Assembly: GCA_015478945.1 (NCBI GenBank)
Contig: JABUQX010059966.1
Span: forward strand, 32,501 to 47,481
Direction of reading: 5' to 3'
Source: Trachelipus rathkii
Lineage: Eukaryota > Arthropoda > Malacostraca > Isopoda > Trachelipodidae
DNA: 14,981 nucleotides
The translations under genes and the position numbers were made by a program. This document shows, one piece after another, positions 8,228-14,981 of the stretch. Positions within the stretch are counted from its first letter, which is position 1, and every line of letters begins with the position of its first letter. Under the pieces are notes generated by a model. That model did no database searches, was not told the origin of the DNA, and worked only from the letters and a program-made list of their open reading frames with translations.

Positions 8228-8250
8228 CGCAGCCCCCTTCCACCAGACGG
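8228..8250 (-). repeat. Inverted partial copy of the hammerhead 5' half
   Basis: This 23-nt segment is the reverse complement of 8058-8080 at 21 of 23 positions, so read on the minus strand it repeats GTC-TGGTGG-AAGGG-GCTGC of the ribozyme. The following minus-strand bases keep CACCA, but the CTGANGA core is not recognisable. It could be an inverted ribozyme copy that decayed, or a terminal inverted repeat of a small (~195 bp) element. ATGAAGG at 8176-8182 and CCTTCAT at 8209-8215 form an inner inverted pair in the same unit. Confidence 0.7.
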
Positions 8251-8254
8251 AGTT

Positions 8255-8377
8255 ATGTCGCCTGCCTGCGAGCGGAAGACTACAGCGCTCATGAATAACA
8301 ACGACACCTATCGGGAGCTGGAGAAACTGCCTCCGAAAAGAAAAATTAAACTCGAAATAGGGCTGCGGCACAATTAA
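8255..8377 (+). CDS. Short ORF with weak BESS-like motif
   Basis: A 40-codon frame from the Met at 8255 (open upstream to 8180) ends in TYRELEKLPPKRKIKLEIGL before two stops. The L-x-K-L-P-P-K-R-K pattern followed by alternating Leu/Ile resembles the end of a BESS motif, a protein-interaction segment found after MADF DNA-binding domains. No MADF domain is present. An A-rich AATAAAATTAATAAAAAAAA follows the stop, which could be a retroposition tail or a polyadenylation region. It lies in the GC-richer patch (8055-8370) that also holds the ribozyme. The match is weak and chance is possible. Confidence 0.2.
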   Translation: MSPACERKTTALMNNNDTYRELEKLPPKRKIKLEIGLRHN

Positions 8378-8840
8378 TAAAATTAATAAAAAAAACAATA
8401 GATTTATGTAACAAAAAGGCATTTAACTAATTAATTGAGGTGAGTGGAAGCAGCGTAAAGGAGTGATGCATGTGAATTAGAATATTTAGCGCATAAAAAG
8501 TGAAAAGTTAGAGCTATGATAAACAGCCGTAGGCTCGTCTACCGAAGCTAGATATGAGAGAAACCCGGTGGATGTAGGTATTAAAGAAAATAGCGTTCTA
8601 AAAACTTGTATACCCGATGCTCAAAAGTAGTTAATTTTAAAGTATACCGTACCACACACACCCATTCACGTCGTCTACAGGACAGGCCAGTAAATGTTTA
8701 GGTATTTGATGGTATGGCTTGTAAACTAAGGTACCCAAACCTTAAAGGTAATTAATTTCTAAAAATGTACGATAATAGCTCTACTGCTACTATATATTTA
8801 TGGAGTCAGATATATATAAACTACCCTTCTGGTAGCATAC

Positions 8841-8911
8841 CAACTCCCTATGCACATATATATTGTGCAGGATGATGGTTCCCGCAAAATATATGTGAGC
8901 ATAGAGAGTTG
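8841..8911. ncRNA. pre-miRNA-like hairpin 1
   Basis: The 32-nt arm 8841-8872 and the arm 8880-8911 pair without gaps around a 7-nt loop (TGATGGT). There are 27 Watson-Crick pairs, one G-U and four single mismatches. Length, small loop and evenly spaced single mismatches are what animal miRNA precursors show. The strand cannot be decided from sequence, and expression is not known. An imperfect inverted-repeat transposon relic is the main alternative. It overlaps a minus-strand ORF that has no other support. Confidence 0.5.
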
Positions 8912-8945
8912 TAGTAGTACTTAAGTTTTCTTTTTGGCCAGTTGT

Positions 8946-9021
8946 AAACATCCCTATATGCAAGCTCATCTTATGCAGGATCCTCTTCCTGTATAACATG
9001 TGCAGGCATATAGAGATGTTT
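8946..9021. ncRNA. pre-miRNA-like hairpin 2, paralogous to hairpin 1
   Basis: Arms 8946-8980 and 8987-9021 pair over 35 positions around a 6-nt loop (TCCTCT). There are 29 Watson-Crick pairs, one G-U and five mismatches. It lies 34 bases after hairpin 1 and shares CCCTAT near the start of the 5' arm and TGCAGGAT at the loop end, as well as an identical C-A mismatch after the first few pairs. The two therefore look like a local duplication. Tandem paralogous hairpins are typical of miRNA clusters. Confidence 0.5.
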
Positions 9022-9033
9022 AATCATAATTTG

Positions 9034-9073
9034 CCCTGTTTCTAATAGTATTGTTTTTCTTTTAGGAACAGGG
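9034..9073. other. Short third hairpin in the same cluster
   Basis: CCCTGTTTCTAATAG at 9034-9048 pairs with CTTTTAGGAACAGGG at 9059-9073. That gives 13 Watson-Crick pairs, one G-U and one mismatch around a T-rich 10-nt loop. It is too short for a standard miRNA precursor. The second arm also reads as a good 3' splice acceptor (a T-rich run, then CTTTTAG followed by G), which is an alternative explanation. Confidence 0.4.
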
Positions 9074-9172
9074 GTCTGTGTGTTATCTTATAAGAATAAA
9101 ACCCTGAAAAGATTGAAGCTGCTTTCATTTCCCAAACTTTCAAGTTCGGCTTACACAGCACCCCAAAAGCCG

Positions 9173-9174
<2 letters not shown>

Positions 9175-9237
<63 letters not shown>

Positions 9238-9287
9238 TATATAATATATATATATATATTATATATATATTATATTATATTATATAC
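9175..9287. repeat. (AT)n microsatellite
   Basis: Alternating AT with TTAT interruptions between two stretches of complex sequence. Confidence 0.9.
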
Positions 9288-10230
9288 TTCCGTACTCAAG
9301 TATGGTAGCGTAACGCGTACTGTCCACCTTTTCTCAGAGTGAATGGACGAGCCAGTGACAAGTTAACCACGACGCGCAATCCTAAAGACGTTAAAGTAAC
9401 CACTCGCCATAGAGCCTCATGTCAGAATGCTATATTTATTCACAACGAACATCATAAGTGAATTAATGTGCGGTCTGACAAACTAATCAATACTGGAAAG
9501 TATCTCAAGAAAGGTACATAAATCAATCTGACACTGGAACTCAGCGAGGCGATTGGTAATACTCCACATACTTAAGTATGATTCATGACGCCCTCATATT
9601 TACATAGGTTATACTAAAAGAAACAGTGCCATAGCTCTTACCACAACTCATGTTTCAAGTTAACTACTAACATAAAAAGGAAAAACCCTAACTATTTATA
9701 ACCAATAACATCATCTCCGAATTTGCATACATTTTACGCCCAAAAAATCTTTACCTCAACTCTCTTACCCGCACCATTTAACATGTGTTAGAGGTTAGCA
9801 ATCTCTGAGAAAAAAAAATGGCAATCGACGGGTAGTGGAGGATTCGACATAACAAACCTTTTTAACTTTATATATTAATTTACATTATTGAGATCTCGTT
9901 TGGCTAATAATATAATAAAAATACATAAAATAAACAAAATAATTAAAAAATATGTTTAAATAAAATTATAAAATTTATTAATTTTAAGCAGGTGAATGCT
10001 ACTTTTCTTAGAAACAGTGGATAATCAATTAATTTGAAGTGAGTAAAAATGAGTCTACAATAAATTCTCTCTATCATTGGTGGTCAATAGAGGGCATGAA
10101 ATAACCCTATACCTATATCTCTACCATCCTGCTATTATCCTGTAGAATTATAGGTGGTGATATGATTTGTAAATATTATATTTAATCATACCACTCAATC
10201 ATACACTTGCAAATCATAGCAGGAATAGTG
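9288..10230. other. Anonymous intergenic sequence
   Basis: Complex, moderately AT-rich DNA with no frame longer than about 60 codons and no recognisable RNA gene or transposon protein. The only structure seen is a 14-bp perfect palindrome CATACTTAAGTATG at 9567-9580 and a related TACTCAAGTATG near 9291. A short inverted pair TATGATTTG / CAAATCATA lies near 10160-10215. Confidence 0.5.
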
Positions 10231-10420
10231 TTATTATGTAATATAAATATTATATATAATATATTAATATTATATATATAATATTTAATATATAATATAT
10301 ATAGTATATATATATATTACATTTTTACATTTTTATATATATAAATTATATATATATAATATAATATATATTAATATTATTAATATATATATCTATTAAA
10401 TACAAGCAATCCAATTCAGA
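10231..10420. repeat. AT-rich low-complexity tract
   Basis: Interrupted AT, ATT and AAT runs with short ATTTTTACATTTTTA islands; nothing else is visible. Confidence 0.8.
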
Positions 10421-10540
10421 AGATAATTCTCTATATTATTAATATATTTTAATTTTTTTTTTTATATATATTTTTAATACTTATATCGTATAAATTAATA
10501 AATAAAAATTTATATATATATACTATATTTTCCTACATTT

Positions 10541-10890
<350 letters not shown>

Positions 10891-11145
10891 GAAGTTTATC
10901 TACTTGAACTTCGTTATAGATTTTTATGATAATATGTAAGCCCTGGGTTATTTATGACCAAAATTCTTAACTTTATTTACTTTATTCACACGATAACATT
11001 TCTACTACAGGAGCAATTAAATTTTAAAAATCTCAAACTATTGTTATTTATATCTGTAGAAGGCTAGCTTTCGTCTCATTTTCTTAGGACCTATTCAGGC
11101 AAAAGGAAGGAAATTTATATGAAGCATCCGCTTGTCAAGTTAGAT
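10891..11145 (-). other. 3' non-coding flank of the Penelope-like element
   Basis: No coding homology is left beyond the endonuclease. The minus strand carries GAATAAAGTAAATAAAG near 10970-10990, which could hold polyadenylation signals. Where the element ends and flanking DNA begins cannot be fixed, except that an (AT)n tract starts at 10890. Confidence 0.3.
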
Positions 11146-11500
11146 CTAGTGGTAGTTCAATTTTTTAAAGGTACTGTTGAAATATTTGGAAGATTTCAAA
11201 AATCCATTTTTAATGGAGTCGATTTTTACTTCGCCTGGTTGTTTATTGTAATTGTTGGAGTTGTATATGCAGAATGATTCCAACATTTTTAGATTACTAT
11301 TATTGTTGATAGTCCTAATTGGTTTATAGAATTGATGTTGATATAATGATTGGATGTTCTTCTGTGGTGAGTTAATGCAGAATTTGTACAGTCTTTTCAT
11401 AAATATATTGTATGTTGATATTTGCGTCTGGTTAAGTCTGATGTTTCGCCTATGTAGGTTTTCTTACATGTGTTGCAGGTATGTGATAAAGGCATTGTTG
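11146..11500 (-). pseudogene. Penelope-like GIY-YIG endonuclease remnant
   Basis: Downstream of the RT the minus strand gives a YHIP block and, after a frame change, a TCNTCKKTYIGET block. The YIG-type core is encoded at 11442-11456, followed by SDLTRRKYQH. A final frame (11146-11400) contains FYKPIRTINNN, LESFCIY and QPGEVKIDSI, matching the C-terminal Glu and Pro-Gly blocks of the nuclease. The C-x2-C pair before YIG is typical of the Penelope version of this domain, which nicks target DNA for retrotransposition. At least two frameshifts and a stop break it. Confidence 0.75.
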
Positions 11501-11559
11501 TGAAAGGTTTTCTTTGTATTTAGGGGGGCGGAGTACATTTATTAATATAATGTTATTAG

Positions 11560-12531
11560 AGGGGATGAGGGCAATATTTTTGGGAATGAATTGTTTAATA
11601 TGGTGTAACGGTATATAGGGTACCGGTAGAAAAGAAGTGGTTGTTTTATTTGGGAGATCACTATTATCAATTTTTTTAGTGGCACTTTTGTATGCTTGTG
11701 TGATAAAATATCCTAGGTATAGTAAAGAAGTGAAAGTGTTATGTATATATTGAGTTTCATTTTTAAGGAGAAGGGAGAGAAGATTCGAAACGCGCGAAGG
11801 TAGAGGGAGGAAAGTATGGCAAGTTTTGTGTATCTGGTAAGATTAGAAAGCCAATGTATGTCGTTAGATGAGAAGGTGGGTTTTCTATAAATTGTGAATT
11901 GTAATTGTGATTTGTTTTTCCAGGAGACCAGAGTGTTAAGGAAGGGTAAAGTGGAATTAGAAGAAAGTCCGATAGTGAACTTTATGGACGGATGTACTGT
12001 ATTGATGAAGAAAAGAACTTCTGTAGGATTGGTACTATAAGAAATGACATCAAAAATGTCATCAGCATATCAGATCCAAGTGATATTTGTGAGAAGATGA
12101 GGGAGAATGTAATAAAATTCTATCACTTCCATATAAATACTGTGGTTTGTTTGTAAAATTGTCCATTGAAATGAAAAAAGTTTTGTTGGAGTGAAAGTAA
12201 AATGAGATCTTTGATAAGATGAAATGAAAGGGATAGATTGAAGTTATCTTCATTAATATATCTTTCTAACAGTTCAAGGATATGGGGGACGGGAACGGAA
12301 GTAAAGAGTGAAACTGCATCAAAAATATGAAAATTAATGAGTATTGGGATTTAAAGAGCTGATGCGAGAGACGAAGACTAAGGAATTTTATAGGTGAGAT
12401 GTGGAGACCTTATTGATAAGAGGTTTTAGCTCTGTGGCTAGCCATGAAGACAGTTTGTAAGTTGTACTGTTGATGTTATAAATTATAGGGCGGAGAGGAT
12501 TGTTTACTTTATGAATTTTTGGAATTCCATA
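11560..12531 (-). pseudogene. Penelope-like reverse transcriptase remnant
   Basis: The segment opens with YGIPKIHK, the strongly conserved finger motif of Penelope RTs, followed by PLRPI and SSWLATELKPL. Several stops interrupt the next 300 bases. IYMEVIEFYYILPHLL is followed closely by YADDIFDVI, with the catalytic pair of Asp at 12058-12063. The C-terminal part reads LPFLNTLVSWKN, YRKPTFSSNDIHWLSN, then LYLRAFRIFSP, where one base is gained or lost near 11764-11782, and then LGYFITQAYKSATKK. These blocks occur in the same order in the family's RT, whose relatives include telomerase RT. The enzyme primes reverse transcription at broken or cleaved DNA ends. This copy is too damaged to work. 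Confidence 0.85.
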
Positions 12532-12578
12532 TATGAATTCTTCCTCTCAATTCTATGGAATTCCAAAAATTCATAAAG

Positions 12579-12582
<4 letters not shown>
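12503..12582. repeat. Perfect 29-bp inverted repeat at the Penelope 5' edge
   Basis: 12503-12531 is the exact reverse complement of 12554-12582. An inner pair, GAATT at 12535-12539 with AATTC at 12549-12553, extends the stem after a 3-nt bulge. The arms encode the YGIPKIHK finger motif, so the outer arm is an inverted duplicate of the first bases of the surviving RT. Short inverted 5' segments are a known feature of Penelope-like insertions. Confidence 0.95.
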
Positions 12583-12629
<47 letters not shown>

Positions 12630-12661
12630 AATATATATATATATAATATATATATATATAT
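12583..12661. repeat. (AT)n microsatellite
   Basis: Alternating AT, interrupted by TTATAATAAT, starting at the last base of the inverted repeat and ending in TGTGGTGTGTGTG. Confidence 0.9.
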
Positions 12662-12940
12662 GTGGTGTGTGTGCTTGAATTGGTGTAGAGGAACCACCAC
12701 GTCCATAGAGAAGCGGTACACTAGGTTGAATAATCAGCTCCATGGGTGGGTCCTAGCTTATAGATATTTTAAATATCAAAGAAATATTTGGATGACGAAT
12801 TGAATATTCAGTCAAAAATAAATAAAAAGTTAAATAAAAAGATATCTTTACTCTGATAAAGAGTCTAAAAAAACTCTTAATATTTAACTGAGATGGAGAA
12901 GGGAGAAAGCTTGAGCATTGAAAGATAAGAAGAAGTAGAG
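12662..12940. other. Spacer between two retroelements, nothing recognised
   Basis: About 280 bases with no recognisable coding sequence. The frame that extends into the (AT)n on the minus strand is not supported by any homology. It may hold the extreme 3' part of the LINE to its right or flanking host DNA. Confidence 0.4.
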
Positions 12941-13024
12941 TTTCTGTTAAAGTGGTAGGTTTCAGATAAGATATAGGATAACTTTCTGTTAAAGTAGGAG
13001 GTTTCAGATAAGCTATAGGATAAC
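12941..13024. repeat. Two tandem 42-bp units
   Basis: 12941-12982 and 12983-13024 are direct repeats differing at three positions, both starting TTTCTGTTAAAGT and ending TATAGGATAAC. They lie at or just beyond the tail of the Jockey-type LINE. Confidence 0.9.
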
Positions 13025-13209
13025 CTTTTAGGAGTGTTATGGACCAAATGTTTGAAAAATGAAGATGACGATATTTCAGTTGGGAAAATCAATGAAGATA
13101 TCGTGAACAGATTGCGGGAAATGGCCACGACAAAATTGCATAAGTATGGGGGGACCCCGTCACGTATAGGCTGGTGAAGTGAAATGGTGCGCCTAATAGG
13201 AGGCGTTGC

Positions 13210-13538
13210 GAGTATCAAACCTGCTGTGCCCTTTAAGTACCGGAACCTTTTGTCAGAAGGCAGGATAATTAATCAGTTATTGGAGGCAACCCTTGTGAAT
13301 TGAATCCGTAGGTAACATGCTAACTTGATTTCGTTGTGCCCGTTTACCCTACGTGAGTAGGATGTCAATATAAAATGATTTGTTTCTTACAGGAGTGAAG
13401 CAGCCGAAGCTGTTGTACTGCGGCTACCATTTTTTTTTAAGAATAGGGGCTTTAAGCGCTTGGTGCGCTGATCGAATCTGAATAAAGACATAAGAGTGTT
13501 GGTTAAGAAATATAATTCAAGAAACGAATCATTATAGC
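13210..13538 (-). other. Degraded Jockey tail, otherwise anonymous
   Basis: Only scattered short similarities to the end of RNase H can be proposed on the minus strand, in all three frames. On the plus strand GTTTCTTACAG at 13381-13391 resembles a splice acceptor, but no exon is apparent after it. No tRNA-like cloverleaf could be built around 13450-13485. Confidence 0.3.
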
Positions 13539-14130
13539 TCATGCTAATTTGCCATATAAAATTGCCAGCATGAGTGGGGAGGCATGACAGTGGTTGCGCT
13601 CAAGAAAGCCAGCAAACACACCCACACCTGTTCCCTGTTTTAGAGTCTTCAGTAAACACTGGAATAAATCAACCGTGAACTGCAATATGAGCAGGAATGA
13701 TGCCTTTGACAATTCGTCGGTGCTAGATTTGAGAGAGTCAAAACAGGCAATAATGGGAGCAATAGAATAGCTAAGGGTTATACCCTTACATAAGAGACCA
13801 TCTCTTGTGAATGGGTTAGAGCAAATGGGTAAAATTTGGTTTTGAAGCAAAGATAGCTTGTTGCAAATGAGTATGCCCCTCTAACGAGAGAGTGACATCA
13901 CATCGAATTCAACCTCAAGGCTCACCCAAGAGGACGATCGGAAGGCTTCAGTAGAGATACGAATTGCCTCGTTTTCGATGGGATGTAATAGTTTAGGTAG
14001 AGTTTGGGAGTCTAACCATAACAATAACCTGCCATGAGTCTTCTCGGATAAAGAATTAAGGCGACGGAGAGAAGTGACTAGGGTCTGGCGATCAGCATCC
14101 CTAAAGATTCTTGAAGGCGAGATTGACGTA
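13539..14130 (-). pseudogene. Jockey-type ORF2 connection and RNase H-like remnant
   Basis: From about 14110 the minus strand reads RDADRQTLVTSLRRLNSL, LLHPIENEAIRISTEAFRSS and, after a stop near 13885, the block leading to LPICSNPFTRDG. This matches the region after the RT in Jockey-type proteins, where a basic helical segment precedes the LDPIHxxGLRxxxGAFRTSP block. In the 103-codon frame 13539-13850, LKQGTGVGVFAGFLE is placed like the start of an RNase H domain (TDGSKxGxGVG). The catalytic Asp position is not preserved. Homology is clear in the first half and weaker at the end. Confidence 0.65.
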
Positions 14131-14229
14131 ATACGTCAAAGCCGCGTTGCAATCGCTTTCGTGATAATGTGCGGTTGCATATTAGGTGGTACATCGTAGA
14201 GAGAGTTTCTAAAAATTTGACCCTTGTGA

Positions 14230-14981
14230 AATTACAGAATGGGTGAACCATATAAGGTTAGGTTTGCGGAAAGAAGGTGGCAGGTTCTTCGACTTCCTTT
14301 TTTTCCTAAATAATACTGCTGAGGATTTTGTGGGTGAGAAATAGAAGCCATGAGAATTACCCCATGTGAAATATTCTCAATTAGTTGAAGTTGCCTTTCA
14401 AGAAATGGCAGTCTGGCACCTGCAATATAGAATGCCAGGTCATCAACAAACAGAGAGAAATTGACCGTCGCTAGGAAAGAAGTAACGATGTCATTGAATC
14501 CGAGAGCAAATGATAAAACTTTTAGAACACTGCCCTGTGAAACGCCTTCATCCAGCTTAAAGTAGCCTGATAGAACAGAAAGCACAGAACCTAGATGGAT
14601 CTGACGGAGAGCATTTAATAAAGAGAGGAGCTGTCATCGGGAAATCGATAGAGATTTAAGAAAAGAATCCCAGTTCTCCACGTTCTTTCATAAACTTTTT
14701 CAAGACCAAAAAGGACAACAAGAACCATCCCACCAGTTGAGAAGGCTTCACGAATGTCATGATCCACTTTTAACAAGAGATCCGCTGTCGAACTATTTTT
14801 GCGGAAGCCAAACAGGAAGTAAGAAAAGCCTCTAGAGAGAAGCTATAGAGAGAGAAGCCGGTCCGAAACTATTTTTTCCTTTAATTTACAAGTAGCACAG
14901 GTCATTAAAATTGACCTTTGGCTGTCCGCCAGCTTTGAATGTTTCCCATTTTTGGTAATAGGGATTGCAAAAGCTTTAGTC
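14230..14981 (-). pseudogene. Jockey-type reverse transcriptase remnant
   Basis: The first frame, from the window edge to about 14630, holds RT fingers and motif A with one internal stop. The family's F-D-L-E-K-A-Y-D is changed to FGLEKVYERTW here, so the catalytic Asp is Gly. A second frame (14232-14585) carries motif B GVSQGSVLKVLSFAL at residues 14-28. It also carries motif C FVDDLAFY at residues 46-53, with the Asp pair intact at 14439-14444. The enzyme would copy the LINE RNA at a nicked chromosomal target. Loss of the motif A aspartate alone would abolish activity. The Met at 14585 is not a real start. Confidence 0.82.

Larger units (their letters stand above)
11146..12582 (-). mobile_element. 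Penelope-like retroelement, 5'-truncated and decayed
   Basis: Read on the minus strand, the interval starts in the RT fingers (YGIPKIHK, LRPI) and passes the YADD catalytic motif at 12058-12069. It continues through the thumb-like LYLRAF segment and ends in a GIY-YIG endonuclease. RT followed by C-terminal GIY-YIG nuclease is unique to Penelope-like elements. The copy has many stops and frame changes and lacks everything upstream of the RT fingers. Its 5' edge is a perfect 29-bp inverted repeat (12503-12531 with 12554-12582) that runs straight into an (AT)n tract. No pLTR repeat pair is recognisable. Confidence 0.88.
13100..14981 (-). mobile_element. Jockey-type non-LTR retrotransposon (LINE), ORF2 remnant
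   Basis: From the right edge of the window the minus strand reads AFAIPITKNGKHS and LMTCATCKLKEKIVSDRL. Next come FGFRKNSSTADLLLKVDHDI, the motif A region, GVSQGSV (motif B) and FVDDLAFY (motif C). A connection region and RNase H-like remnants follow. This order and wording fit Jockey-superfamily ORF2 proteins of arthropods. The 5' part (endonuclease, ORF1) lies outside the window. Coding similarity becomes faint beyond 13540 but can be followed to about 13100 (a possible HVG block near 13350, and CRGHFPQSVHDIF near 13110-13150). Multiple stops and frame changes show it is dead. Confidence 0.82.

Noticed and set aside
8225..8422. Minus-strand frame with a hydrophobic start, followed by a GAGGTAAGTAG splice-donor-like sequence near 8200.
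   Set aside because: The hydrophobic part comes from A/T-rich DNA, a stop lies before the donor in that frame, and no homology is seen.
8943..8954. TGTAAACATCCC at the 5' arm of hairpin 2 is identical to the start of vertebrate miR-30 family members.
   Set aside because: miR-30 is known only from vertebrates, the rest of the arm does not match, and a 12-base match is possible by chance. Not used for naming.
8790..8999. Minus-strand frame of 69 codons.
   Set aside because: It spans the two hairpins, whose base pairing better explains the sequence, and it resembles no protein family.
11070..11115. A hammerhead-like arrangement on the minus strand in the Penelope 3' flank (CTGAATAG, then GACGAAA).
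   Set aside because: The core has an extra base, helix II would be only about 3 bp, and no cleavage triplet with a closing helix could be placed.
12062..12253. Minus-strand frame of 63 codons inside the Penelope RT.
   Set aside because: Out of frame with the YADD-containing RT reading; a shadow.
13430..13490. Possible tRNA or tRNA-derived SINE head (GCTTTAAGCGCTTGGTGCGC).
   Set aside because: No acceptable A-box and B-box pair and no cloverleaf could be formed.

Overview
This window looks like AT-rich, transposon-dominated nuclear DNA from an invertebrate animal, most likely an arthropod and plausibly a decapod crustacean. The grounds are indirect: a degenerate TTAGG-type (arthropod telomere motif) repeat at 1021-1111, many very long (AT)n tracts, and decayed BEL/Pao, Penelope-like and Jockey-type retroelements side by side. 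No intact host gene, tRNA or rRNA was recognised. Species is not determinable from the window alone.

Layout: 1-882 is non-coding, ending in an A-rich tail that could be the 3' end of a LINE. 883-1340 holds two (AT)n tracts around the telomere-like repeat. 1341-6438 is a minus-strand BEL/Pao LTR retrotransposon lacking recognisable LTRs, 5'-truncated in gag, broken by several frameshifts and with altered catalytic residues. 6440-7140 is a moderately GC-rich patch of nested degenerate repeats and palindromes, followed by a 63-codon plus-strand ORF with a predicted membrane segment (7261-7452). 7500-8053 is (AT)n DNA interrupted by a tandem block of TTATCGCGATAA palindromes.

8056-8125 contains what appears to be a complete type III hammerhead self-cleaving ribozyme on the plus strand. 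All core nucleotides are present, the three helices pair, and the two hairpin loops are complementary to each other. A 23-nt segment about 150 nt downstream (8228-8250) is complementary to its 5' half. A short plus-strand ORF follows, with a weak BESS-like motif. 8841-9073 contains two related pre-miRNA-like hairpins of 32 and 35 base positions per arm, plus a shorter third hairpin.

9175-10900 is mostly AT repeat and anonymous sequence. 11146-12582 is a minus-strand Penelope-like element with RT (YADD) and GIY-YIG endonuclease remnants. It is 5'-truncated and ends in a perfect 29-bp inverted repeat. About 13100-14981 is a minus-strand Jockey-type LINE, RT through RNase H, running out of the window. 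All three retroelements are dead copies on the minus strand. The ribozyme unit and the hairpin cluster are the two places where a functional RNA could be encoded.
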